This document shows positions 12,431 to 22,859 of a DNA stretch of 64,000 nucleotides, in pieces. The notes below the pieces were generated by a model. The model was given only the letters and a program-made list of their open reading frames with translations. It searched no databases and was not told where the DNA came from. The first letter of the stretch is position 1; the number at the start of each line of letters is the position of its first letter. This DNA is from Isoetes taiwanensis (lineage: Eukaryota > Streptophyta > Lycopodiopsida > Isoetales > Isoetaceae): positions 124,001-188,000 of the forward strand of contig JAJEKV010000419.1 in assembly GCA_021234155.1 (NCBI GenBank). Direction: 5' to 3'. A program made the translations under genes and the position numbers.

Positions 12431-12848
12431 AAACGTCAGTGTGCTGTATTTTCCATCTGCACCCCTGCGTCACGAACCATTGCGTTTGAAAGTTCTCGTA
12501 AATTGGGGCTCGTGTCTGTCACGGTGCTTTCGAGGGTGTGGACGCTTAGGCTTCTGAGATTTCTTTGATGCCCTCTTGCTTCCTTCTTCCCTGCCACAGA
12601 AACGTTTAAAACAACCATGTCAAGACAGAAATTCAAACGAAATTTGTATTCCAGAATAACATTTACTAATCTTGTGCCCTGAAGGCCAGAAAAAGACAGG
12701 AAAACAAGCTAAAATATTGTCACTCTAAGTCAATTTCTTGTGCCTTAATTGGACTCGAAAGAGTAATTTCTAACCTAAAAAGTTGTCTGTTGCAGCTAAA
12801 ACGTGTGTTATTTTAGTGCAAAAAAGCAAGCGTTCTAAAAAATACAAG

Positions 12849-13168
12849 CAAAATGTATTCCGGAATACACTTTGCTTACTGGCGAAGTGCAAAGTGTATT
12901 CCAAAATACACTTTGCCCAACTGGCGACGTGCAAAGTGTATTCCGGAATACACTTTGCCCATCATGCGAAGTGCAAAGTGTATTCCGGAATACACTTTGC
13001 CCTTCCGGCGTAGAGTAAAGTGTGTATTCCGAATCACCGAAGGCAAAAGTGTATTCGAATACACTTTGCACTCGCCAAATGAGCAAAGTGTATTCCAGAA
13101 TACACTATATTCCAGAATACACTTTGCTCTTCGCCAGATGGGCAAAGTGTATTCTGGAATACACTTTG
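12849..13168. repeat. palindrome array 2 (about nine units)
   Basis: Units of AAAGTGTATTCC/GGAATACACTTT are spaced about 40 bases apart with GCCCAxxTGGCGA-like linkers. Three keep the CCGG centre. Others have CCAGAA or CTGGAA, as expected from CpG deamination, or a TTCGAA centre. Isolated weaker sites also occur near 9885-9910, 12646, 13409 and 13468. The array lies between the divergently arranged methyltransferase-side and transposase-side genes, where a shared promoter would be expected. Confidence 0.85.
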
Positions 13169-13544
13169 GCCTACAGAAGCAAATCAGAAAACAAAAGAAA
13201 GACGTACTATGTACTTTACATGCTTACCTGTCCATTGTTTTCGCTATGTAACCGGAATCTGACAAATGTATATTGATCTAAGGCGCTCGATGGGCGACTA
13301 AATCTCTCGGAAGCGAATACGCAAGGTATTTCGAATTTTCCTTTTAAAGGTAGGCCTTGTCGGTTGTGTTTTCTATGTGATGCGAACGCCTTGTCCAAAC
13401 ACTCTGGATAAGTGTATTCTGGAATAGCATTCTTGCACACACACAACAAATGCTGCACACAAAATACTATTCCAGAATAGCATTTGTATTCTCGAATATC
13501 ATTAGTCCAATCGACTTGTGAGTTAGTAACAAGCCCACAATTTT

Positions 13545-15310
13545 TTGCAGTTGTTTGACATGGTTAACCGCTTCGTGAACAAACTTCCACCACCATTTGT
13601 TTGCCCAAGTACCTCTACTTCAGATGGAACACAAGACGGAGATACTTCTTCAACACCTACCTCGACAAGGTCTTTGTTGCTTCTCGAAGACACTCCGAGT
13701 CCAGTAACTAGTAGACTGCCACCACCTTTCCAACCCTCTCCAAGTCCAGTAGGAAACCGGCTGCCACCACCTTTCCAACCCTCACCTGTTGCACATAGCA
13801 ATCTTCCACCACCATTTGTACCATCCCCCGACACTACAATGGCTCGACCTCAAAGAAATTTTTTGAACGGACTACCTCCGTCGTTTGTTGTTTCTCCATC
13901 TTCACTTACACATGCCAGAATACAAAGACGTCAAGAGGCTGCGAGATTCTCCATCGTTTCTCCCACCACGATTTCACTACAAATGAAGACGACCCTGCAG
14001 CATCTACTCCTCTTCACACAAACGTGGTGACACATGGGTTTGCAGAATTTCAGTCTGCTATAAGAGAGATGTTTGATCGAACTCCCTGTGAAGACGCTAC
14101 AACAACTTTCACGGCACGCCATATCTTGGCCCATCTCCTTCATTCAACACCGCACCTCGCCTTTATCAGGGTATAGCTTCACGTGGTTTTATTCTCCTCT
14201 ACAAGCACACCACTAAGGGCAGAGGAGGTCACCCCCAGAGTAGAACTCTCTTCAGAAGATGAAGACACCAACGAAATGCAACGAGATTACACGTTCTCTA
14301 GCCAGTCCACCAAGAAATTCAAGGTGGATTATGGTGTAAGAGCATGCTCCTCTCAGAAGAAGAAGAAACCTTATGGGCCGAGCATAAAATGAGAAGACTT
14401 TTAAGAAGTAAATGCTGCTCATTGGGTTGCATCAACAAATTTAACATGTCTAAATTACGAGCAATTAGAGACAACTACTGGTTCAATGACATTGGCTGAC
14501 CGGAATGCCTACTTGGCCTATCATGTAAGGCCGGACCGCAACACCTTCTTGCACTACATTAACCGGCCAAGAAGTTTGCAGAAATGCTTTATGGTTGTCC
14601 ACCGTTTAGGGTCCACCAGAATGTCTAGAATACACAAAAGACTGGACAAAAATCCAGCAATTGATGATCATTGTGGACCAAGAAGAGTTGTAACCATGCA
14701 TGCCCTTGCTGCTGTGTCATGGATGGAGAAATATTTTAGAGAAACATGTGAGAAGCTGCCTAACAGCAACATGTATCATTTAACTGATGCCTCAAGGTAA
14801 TATCACAGAAATTACTAAGGGTATGCTAATTGCTCTTCCAACTGAGGAGGATGACAAAGGTCGACCTTTCTGGATAGCAAAAGTGCTTGACACAGTCAAG
14901 GAGGAAGGCTTAGTCACTAAACTCAAGATTCATTGGCTTGCAACACACTCAGAAAATGCTTTTGAAGGTAGATATGAGTTAGAAATGAGAAGCCAAGGAA
15001 AAGGAAGAAAGTCCAAGAAGGTGGGTTGTAGGGATGAGTGACTATATTGTGCTTTGATTTGAAATTGAAATCTGACAATCGTCTACGCCAGAGGACTATC
15101 AATTTGCTTAAAAAAACTTGTAATTACGAAGAAGAGGATGAAGAAGGTGGTGGCAATGCTACACCATCTGTTGATAGTGATGAGGAAGATAACTCAAGCA
15201 CTTCCTCTAGTGACAGTGAAAGAAGTGAAGGTGATGAGGATGGCATAAATGAATATGATGATGTCCTAGATCCCTCTCTCATCACTCCTCACACTTTTGT
15301 ACATAACTGA
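13545..15310 (+). pseudogene. transposase-like protein with LPPPF repeats, internally deleted
   Basis: The N-terminal part has five spaced copies of a LPPPF/LPPSF motif (NKLPPPFVCPS, SRLPPPFQPSPS, NRLPPPF.., SNLPPPF.., NGLPPSF..). An acidic/basic linker (VELSSEDEDTNE, KKFKVDYG) follows. Next comes a cysteine block CCSLGC..LRAIRDNYWFN (about 14409-14490), a frameshift near 14490, and RNAYLAYHV..VVTMHALAAVSWMEKYF..LPNSNMYHL. After about 14795 it jumps to PFWIAKVLD..KLKIHWLATHSE, a small chromatin-reader-like C-terminal domain, and an acidic Ser-rich tail. The layout resembles a widespread eukaryotic DDE-type transposase family as I remember it. The catalytic core expected between the last two blocks is absent, so this copy cannot be autonomous. 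Confidence 0.5.
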
Positions 15311-16460
15311 GTCTTAGAAAAAGACTGTAAATTTTGCATGTGAATATGAAGATTCTATCTTCAAATTTTGAGAATACTACAGTTTCAGTTACGGACTAAC
15401 TTCAATTTTTTGTTAAATATTTTATCCTCTGAAATTAGGGTTTCTCACGTAAAATATACTTCAAGAACATTCTGTTTGCTAAGAAAAATGACACTTTAAA
15501 AAAGTCAATTCTTTCGTTGCACAAAAAAATTAGTCACTTTTGGGGGGGTCAAAATAGAATTTCATGCATCTTTTTTTTTTTAACCTCGTTTTACCCCCTT
15601 TTTGTAAAAAAAAAAGGTCGATGATTTGCTCCCGTTTAATACGCAATCTTGTTATAATCAATGGCTCTCCTAGCAGATTTTTCTCCCTGAACAAAGGAGT
15701 AAGACAGGGTTGTCCTTTAGCCCTCTACCTTTTTATTATTGTAGCTGAAATGCTTACAAGAGTTATTCATCATCACCAGCAGGTTGGAAATATTAAAGGC
15801 TTAAGGCTTCCTGATAATATGAGTCAATTAACTTTAATGCAATATGCTGATGACTCTTTCAGTTTTTTGCTGAATGAGAAAAAAAACATTGAGTTCTTTC
15901 TAGATATTATCAAGGGTTTTAGTGTTGCCTCTGGGATTTACCTTAATCAGCAAAAATGTATCATCCTAGGTGAATCTGCTCAGTCTGATATCCTTGGCAT
16001 TAGATGGTTTGATTTCAGTCATTCAACATCACTTCTTGGTATGCCTCTTTCTCTGGACACAAGTGTTAAGAATCTTTGGTCTCCAATTGTCTCTAAGATC
16101 AGGAGAAAGCTCAATAATTATGGAAGTTGTCTCTCTTTGGCTGGAAGAACTATCATTGCAACTTCAGTGCTCTCTAGCTCCCATATTTATTTCTCGTCTG
16201 CTCTTTTGGCCCCTAAATGTATTTATCAGCAAATTGAGAGAATTGTTAGGAATTATATTTGGGGAAAAAACTATATTGTTAACTGGAACTATGTTACCCA
16301 AAGAAAAGACAAAGGGGGACTAGGTTGTAAGAATTTACTTTTGCAAGGTTATGCTCTTGCAGGTAAATATGTCTGGAAATCTCTGTTTAATCATGGCAGT
16401 CCTGCTACTTCCTTCATCAAATATTGGCTTTAAAACAGTAAATTCGAGGGGCACCCTTCT

Positions 16461-16782
16461 GGGTAAAAGCATGTTAGGGTGTCCCTTAAAAAGTATTATT
16501 TAGTGACTAAAAAGGTACCTAAAAAGGTAGCCAGGAATGGGTACTGGGTACCTGTATAATATCTCAATATAAGGTATGTTTTAGAACTTTTTATATATAT
16601 ATTGGTCTCCGATAGCATTATCTTTACCTTAACTTTGAATATTACCATGTCCTTGACTTTTATTTTGGATTTTTGTATTAGTTTTAATGAAAAGAAAAAT
16701 GAGAAAGTACCTAGTTCAGAAGTACCTAGTGTATGTACTTTTGCAGGTTCCAAAAGTGGTACACCCTAACATGCTTTTACCC
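16461..16782. mobile_element. 322-bp MITE with perfect 22-bp TIRs
   Basis: Ends 16461-16482 and 16761-16782 are exact reverse complements (starting GGGTAAAAGC). TTCT occurs directly on both sides (16457-16460 and 16783-16786), a 4-bp target duplication. Removing the element and one TTCT joins the LINE frame as ..EGHPSVNHHLPHSVFFGI, so the insertion is recent relative to the LINE. The interior has several GGTACC/GGTACT blocks and no coding capacity. The superfamily is not assignable from these ends alone. Confidence 0.92.
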
Positions 16783-18310
16783 TTCTGTCAATCATCATTT
16801 GCCTCACTCTGTCTTCTTTGGTATTAAACCAGGTGCCAATACTTCTCCTCTAATGAGGAACCTTATTATAGCCTGGAACAAGGTCTCCAAGGCTTACTCT
16901 CATGCTCACATTCATGAGACTTGTCACAATACCAGCATTTTCTGGAATCCAAACTTAGCCTTTAGAGATCAAAAACCTTTAGCTCTAAAGCATCCTAGAA
17001 TTTATTAGAAAATGGCTAGAAAAGGATATTACATCCCTAGGTGACTTGTGGCTTAATAATAGATGGATATCTTGGACTAGACTTAAATCTAAAATTGGAG
17101 GCACATCTTCTGACAGAATCTTATTTGACAATTTAATGAGAATTGTGAGGGCAATCAATCTAGACTCCAATGTGATGTGCAATATCCACTGGTCATGCAG
17201 AGATAAAAAAACTTACAAAGTCTCCAATATTTATGCCTATTTAACTCGAGATTATCCTCAGTCAAAAGCTGGTAAATACTGGAATATAAGTTCTGATCTT
17301 GAGTCTATTCTTTTTTAAAATATTTGGAGATCTTATTGTCCACCAAAAGTAGCCTTCTTCATCTGGCTTTTAGCTAATAGAAGTATCCCATGTCTGGAAC
17401 TTGTTCATAGGATTTATTCAAATTCAGATCATAACATTTCTCAGCACTGTCCTCTTGGTTGTAATTCTAATGAAAGTGTACATCATATTTTTACATGTCC
17501 TAAAATTAATTGTCTTTGGGACTGGATCTCTATCAATTTTGGATCTTAGAAACCTAGGAATATCATTGAATTCCTTTCCAATAATGATCCTCTCAGAAAC
17601 TCAATCTGTTACATTATTTTTTGGAACATATGGAAACATAGAAATAGGTGTCTTTATGGTGGTCATAAAATTTCAATTGCTTGGGTTAAGCTTCAAATTA
17701 TTTATGACATTGAATTGATGGTCACTTGCCCATAAAAATAAATATGCAAAAAAATATGATAACAGATGGAATTGGTTTGGAAATTTTATTGGTCCTTTCA
17801 GCAGTTTTAAGCTAAATTGTCATGATCCTTTTACTAACTCTGATACTCCTGATGCTAGATTATTTTTGGAACTGCAAACATAAGCTCGACCTTCAATATG
17901 ATCTGGCTGAAGAGACCATAATTGCAAAAGCTAAGCACTAGGGCAGATACATTTCAGTTCAATTATGATTACAGCTTTTGGACAGGGACAGTAAAGGGAA
18001 AATTAATGGACAGTTTGAATGAAATCCCAACAAAGGAGATACAGTGGGCTGAAGAGTTCTGCAAAGGAACTCATCTCATGCATGCTTTATTTTGGTTCAT
18101 CAGCAGATATGGCAGGGAGATGACCGATTCTCAATTTGAGTTCTACAGGGATTCTCACAGAGGAAGAGCTGACGCTTTGGCACTTTGATCCATCTAATGG
18201 CCACATGCAATTCAGTGAGGCTGCTTAAGCTAGTGGATTGGGGAAGCAATCAAATTCCTATTTATCAGGCTCAGATCCGTGATCATTTCCATTTCCTTCA
18301 ATCATATAAC

Positions 18311-18619
18311 TTCTAAATTTTCTTTGTTTTTTACCAGGTTCAGTGGCACAATTTAATGTAATCTGCACAGAGGTTGTCACGACCATAGCCTATAAAGGCT
18401 GGCGTGAAATTAATTTCGTAGGCTACGATTTTAGGATTTTCGTACCATTAGTATCTTAATCGTAATGATTTAGTAGGATACGAAGTGAAATGTAATTACC
18501 TCGAAATGACCATAATTTTATTTTCTAAAACATTAAAAAAAAAATATCTATCCTGAAAAGGCCATTCTTTTTTGGACACCAATCATCTTATGTTGGCTTG
18601 GCACTTGTTTAATAATTGT
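18311..18619. other. gene-free, short inverted motifs
   Basis: I see no coding exon. The stretch includes small inverted motifs such as TCGTAGGCTACGA (18416-18428) and a run of A near 18534-18543. It links the LINE tail to the satellite that follows. Confidence 0.4.
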
Positions 18620-19565
18620 AATTATGATTAGTTAGAGTAAATTGCTTGTTGACTTCAAAATTGTTGACTTACGCTTCACCAAACATATTGGTCAATGAAA
18701 GTCAAACATGTAACAAAGGGGGTGTGATTCATACTTGTTGACTTGAAAATTGTTGTCTTACACAATATGCCTTAACATAATGCATAGAATAGCATAGGTC
18801 AAAATTGTTGACTTACGCTTTACCAAATGTTTGGGGGTGATTCACACTTGTTGACTTGAAAATTGTTGACTCACGCTTTTTGAAACATGTTGGTCAATGA
18901 AAGTAAAACTTTAGCTTAGGGGTGATTCACACTTGTTGACTTGAAATTTGTTGTCTTACACAATATGCCTTAACATAATGCATAGAATAGCATAGGTCAA
19001 AATTGATGACTTACATTTTACCAAATGCTTGGGGGTGATTCACACTTGTTGACTTGAAAATTGTTGACTCACGCTTTACGAAACATGTTAGTCAATGAAA
19101 GTAAAACTTTAGCTTAGGGGTGATTCATACTTGTTGACTTGAAAATTGTTGACTTACGCTTTACCAAAGATGTTGGTCAATAAAAGTCAAACATTTGCTT
19201 GGGGGTGATTCACACTTCTTGACTTGAAAGTTGTTGACTTACACAATATGCCTTAACATAATGCATAGAATAGGATAGGTCAAAATTGTTGACACGTGCT
19301 TTACCAAATGCTTGGGGGTGATTCACAATTGTTGACTTGAACTTGAAAATTGTTGACTCACGCTTTACCAAACATGTTGGTCAATGAAAGTAAAACTTTA
19401 GTTTACGGGTGATTCATACTTGTTGACTTACACAATATGCCTTAACGTAATGCATAGAATAGCATAGGTCAAAATTGCATAGGTACACAATATGCCTTAA
19501 CATAATCCATTCATTTGGCATTTGTTGATTTGGCAATTGTTGATTTGGTAACATGTGGAACATTG
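18620..19565. repeat. TTGAC-rich complex tandem repeat
   Basis: Degenerate units of roughly 90 and 180 bases alternate two modules. One is GTGATTCACACTTGTTGACT followed by GAAAATTGTTGACT. The other is ACAATATGCCTTAACATAAT followed by GCATAGAATAGCATAGGTC. TTGACT/TTGACTT, the core of the plant W-box, recurs dozens of times. This may simply reflect the satellite unit and does not prove regulation. Confidence 0.85.
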
Positions 19566-20235
19566 AATGCATGTGGGATATTTGAGCCCATTACTAAAAA
19601 AAAGGGTGGACGAGGATTACATTTTGAAAGGTCATGACACTCTGGCCTGTAACTGAAGATTATAAGCCAGAGAGCCATAACTTTTCATCATCTAATCTCT
19701 ATCCACACTCTTCAATGAAGCAGCAAAAAACTATTTATATATGCGCACGAATTTTTGTAATATATACATGTGGGATATTGCTAACTTTGTGTTAGGTTTG
19801 TGCTAATTTTGGGGTTGCTATTTTGGGGATATTTTGTGGCCAAAGCATGCGGGATATTTGAGCCCATTATAACGGGAACTGCATACCAGAGAATTATAAA
19901 GTTCTTTAAACGTTTGTGGTGTTGATAAACACCAAATTACCAAGGGGGGTTCACATAGTTTTGGCCGTACAAACCACGTGAGTGACCCAAAAGGGTTTGT
20001 TTTCCCCTTAAACCGTACATATACTCGTACCTAGGGGTAGTTTTTTGGGGCTTTTAGGGCGATTTTGGCACTGTATGTGGCTGGAAAGGGGGTTTTTGAA
20101 AAAATTCAAACACGTATACAAGGGGGTTTTTGCCAACCCCTTGCACGCAGGTGGCATACTCCCTATATAATAGGTGCATCCCCCGGAAAACTTACAATAA
20201 AAAAGGGATCTAATATTAAAAACACATACAACAGT
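19566..20235. other. gene-free with one short direct repeat
   Basis: A phrase GGGATATTTGAGCCCATTA occurs near 19576 and again near 19852. Between and after these copies I see no exon. The end lies just beyond the terminator of the FCP1-like pseudogene. Confidence 0.45.
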
Positions 20236-21661
20236 TTAGGACAAGTCCATGGTCTTTAGTACCTCCAAAATTTTTGTGCTTTTCTCATCATACTGATTTC
20301 GAAAATGCACAGACCTCTGTACATAAGCACTTACGTCCACTTCTGTTATTAGCTTCTCCAAGTAAGGTACCATAGTCTTCAACAGGTAATCACCGTCATT
20401 TATGTCAGGCATGAAGGACCTTGGTGTGATGAGGAATCTGCATTATTCTTAAAATTCACGTACCTGTAAGGATCAATCAGCAAAGTTGTCTTCATGCTAA
20501 ATTCTGGACATTTCTCATAAACTTTTGTGAGTTTTTTGATGTAGCAAGAAGTTCCTCCATTCATTTTCAAAGGATGCACCATCCATTTGAAAAGAAACTT
20601 ATCCACTAAGGACTGAGGAATGAAAGACCTCAGGCAGCTAATCACTGAGTGATTGGAAGACCATATACCAACAACAAAATGTTTGGTGGCGAAATGCATG
20701 AACTGCACTGTCCCTGGCCTGACAGCAAGAGCCTCTTTTCTTGATGGAAGAAGTTGGACACCTTCCACCACATCAGGTACTGCTTTAGCCTTTTTGAAAA
20801 CCTTGTACAAGAAATCCTCTGGCTCAATAACCAGAAGCTTCTTGCCAACAACACTAGCACTGTGCAATGACAACTATTAGAGAAATTATATCGATTATTA
20901 ACGCGTAGAAAGAAACACACTAGAATCACCTTAGTTTCTTAGTTATTGATCTGGATGGAGCTCGTTTGATGGAGGAAACCTGCTTGGAATTATTCTTAGA
21001 AGGATATTCTCCAACTGATGCCAGCATTGACGACAAGAATGTAATGACACTGGAGTGCTCACACGTGGCCTTTGCTGCTTCAATTTGCTTCCACCTCGTA
21101 ACTGCACTTCTTCCACAACTTCCTTTTTTTCTTCATTTCACTGACTGCACTTTTAACTCTAACATTCAAGTCATCCTTCTGTTTATCTAACTCAGCAATC
21201 AAGGAGTTGATGACAGAATAGTCCACTACATAACCAACAACGTTTGTATGAGGAAATAAGGACTCATACTCATCTTCTTTCTCAACCTTAGTTTGTAACA
21301 CTTTTCTTCGTTTTAACCACAAATGACCGGTTAATCTTTTGTCCTCTCACATGCAAAGTGAATGCCGTGCAAAAAACTTCCCAATCTCTCCAACACAAAC
21401 ATCGGGTTCTTTGGTAACATCTTCGTAGATGTTCATAAACCGATCCACAAATAGTGGATTCATTCGACTAGACTTATAAATTTGCTTGGTACCCACCGTT
21501 TTTACCTGACCAAATATTTTGCTTATCTCATCTTCACCACATACGCTTTTCTTACATCTAAAGAGGTCATGCCCTCGAGAAGAGCAAACGGATGTGTCAA
21601 ACATCCTCCTTGCTTCCTCTTCGCCTATGGTCACTTTAGGTTGAGTTTTCTTTGTTGCCAT
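20236..21661 (-). pseudogene. FCP1/NIF-domain phosphatase-like, inactivated
   Basis: It starts MATKKTQPKVTIGEEEARR at 21661. Exon 1 runs to 20930; the intron is 20929-20860; exon 2 is 20859-20236. The phosphatase-like region has GKKLLVIEPEDFLY, RPGTVQFMHFA, VGIWSSNHSV, TLLIDPYRY and the C-terminal VPYLEKLITEVDVSAYV, the usual order of the NIF/FCP1 fold. The DxD catalytic aspartates appear as E-P-E. Three lesions are visible: an in-frame TGA at 21349-21347 (after HSLCM), a frame change near 21078 (VEA to EAAKATCEHSS), and another near 20435 (before FLITPRSFMPD). The family dephosphorylates Ser/Thr of protein tails. This copy should be inactive on both counts. Confidence 0.75.
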
Positions 21662-21829
21662 TCTATCGCACCAGCTTTGAAATTATATATCATTGGAAGT
21701 TCTTCATTGTGTGCAAAAACTAAACCAATCCAAATCATAGCACTAAGTATCCTGAATAGTACTAACTCTAAGAGCTTAGCAATGAACGCTACTTTTTCCA
21801 AATAATTACTAATTGTCATCAACACCAAT

Positions 21830-22449
21830 TACCTTGGGCCCATCATGCGCGCCAAAATAGCAAATGCTTAGCATGTCATGCTAAATAGCGATTAACTCTT
21901 TCTAACTTAGCACCGAACTTCATCTTCTTAGCAACCGTAGCTAATAACAATTTGAGCCTGCAAGTGTAGCACAAAATTCGCGTTCTTAATGTCACTGCTA
22001 CTTAGCAAATGTTGCACCGCAAACATAGAGCGAAATCACTAAGTAACTTCGCACACAAAGACATACTAACTAGCAAAATCTTGCTGCGAAACATAGTACC
22101 AATATAACATGTTAGCATAATTTGCTAACCGATTGTCTCAGAACATAGTACCAAATGCTTAACTTTCGTTAGCATCAACTCTTGAACTTGCGACCAAACA
22201 TTCATTTCGCGATGTACTTTTTTTGATGCCAAGCCCAAAAAAATTCTAGCTTGAAATATCACACTAATAAAGAGATGAATCAAAGCAAGATGGAATGCAA
22301 TCCTCCACACCTGCTACATTAACCTTTGTCTTCAATATAGAAGCATGAAATATAATAGAATGAAACCATTTCCACATTACTTACCATTCCCAAAGATTTG
22401 TCAACAAAGATTAGATGCTTACCACTAAAACAACTTTTCTTGAGTCTGA
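21830..22449. other. upstream region of the FCP1-like pseudogene
   Basis: It has no convincing coding exon. It is rich in short TTAGCA/CTTAGCAA motifs spaced irregularly between 21860 and 22150, suggesting a decayed tandem repeat. On the - strand it would be leader or intron of the pseudogene. Confidence 0.4.
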
Positions 22450-22451
22450 GA

Positions 22452-22775
22452 AATTGTTCAGCAATTTGATCCGAGCTCTTTACCAAGCAGGGTAATGGGA
22501 TCTCGATTGTCTAGCAATCGATTGTTTAGAATGGTACAAATAGCCGAATTCGATAATTACTGCTGTGGAAGCAGCACAGTCACAGCAATTTAATCTGGCC
22601 AGTTAACCAAGCAGGGAAATGGGATCTCGATTGGGGATTTTGTTGAATCTAATGACTGACAATTGTTTATAATGGTACAAATAACGGATTTCGATACTTA
22701 CTGCTGTAGGAGCAGTATAGTCACAGCAATTTGATCCGGCCAGTTAACCAAGCAGAGTACGGGGATCTCGATGGG
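22452..22775. repeat. three imperfect tandem copies in a leader region
   Basis: The module CAGCAATTTGATCC..TTAACCAAGCAG..GGGATCTCGAT occurs near 22452, 22585 and 22723, about 135-150 bases apart. The second and third copies share a preceding ACTGCTGT..AGCAG..AGTCACAG. It lies about 0.8-1.1 kb upstream of the FCP1-like start and may be duplicated leader sequence. Confidence 0.75.
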
Positions 22776-22859
22776 GAGCAGCTATGTTTCTGAATCCGAT
22801 CCAAGAAACTCCAAGAAAGAAGGAAAGGAGGAAAGGTTCGACGGTTTAGGATCCCATGG

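Larger units (their letters stand above)
8841..15651. mobile_element. DNA transposon with captured DNA methyltransferase, inserted in LINE RT
   Basis: Left end 8841-8863 and right end 15629-15651 are inverted repeats matching at 20 of 23 positions (left begins CACGATTGC and ends ACGGGAG). TTATAA lies on both sides (8833-8838 and 15652-15657), so the target duplication is about 6 bp, or 8 bp with two mismatches. Joining the flanks through one TTATAA gives an uninterrupted LINE frame (..RSQSSIIINGSPSRFF), which supports the boundaries. A perfect subterminal hairpin with 11-bp arms lies at 8855-8882. Cargo: a - strand methyltransferase gene, a + strand transposase-like gene and two palindrome arrays between or beside them. 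The superfamily could not be assigned; the element is now defective. Confidence 0.75.
7733..18188 (+). pseudogene. LINE ORF2 (endonuclease-RT-RNase H), interrupted
   Basis: It starts MKILSWNLRGIKG, the APE endonuclease N-terminus, with the catalytic Glu in LLQELRL and a NIYAPT motif near 8047-8064. The endonuclease C-terminus is mostly missing between about 8166 and 8400. RT begins near 8440 (YRPISL-like, then LDFSKAFDTVR) and runs to about 8836. It resumes at 15652 with INGSPSRFFS, GVRQGCPL and the catalytic YADD (near 15843-15854), and continues to 16460 and again from 16787. A zf-RVT-like segment with VAFFIWLLANR and a Cys/His cluster lies at 17340-17500. The end (about 18140-18188) reads FEFYRDSHRGRADALAL, like the RNase H tail of plant L1 elements. 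Stops and shifts occur in every segment. Confidence 0.85.
4900..18310 (+). mobile_element. decayed L1-type LINE, interrupted by two later insertions
   Basis: The order 5'-UTR, ORF1 with a zinc-knuckle, then ORF2 with APE-like endonuclease, reverse transcriptase, zf-RVT and an RNase H-like tail is the plant L1 layout. The outer limits are approximate because no target duplication or poly(A) was resolved. The LINE is split by a 6.8-kb DNA transposon at 8841-15651 and by a MITE at 16461-16782. Multiple frameshifts and stops in both ORFs show it has long been inactive. The insertion order is clear: LINE first, then the other two. Confidence 0.85.

Noticed and set aside
10689..13168. CRISPR-like array
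   Set aside because: Repeats are palindromic, spacers are short and themselves related, and the context is a eukaryotic transposon.
10643..13251. Open frames containing repeated YSGIHF or CIPEYT peptides
   Set aside because: They translate the palindrome arrays in several frames on both strands, so they are repeat shadows and not proteins.
8804..15620. Insertion bounded by direct GGTCG copies
   Set aside because: GGTCG at 8804 and 15616 looked like a 5-bp target duplication. Joining there leaves the LINE frame one base short, and the inverted ends at 8841/15651 fit better.
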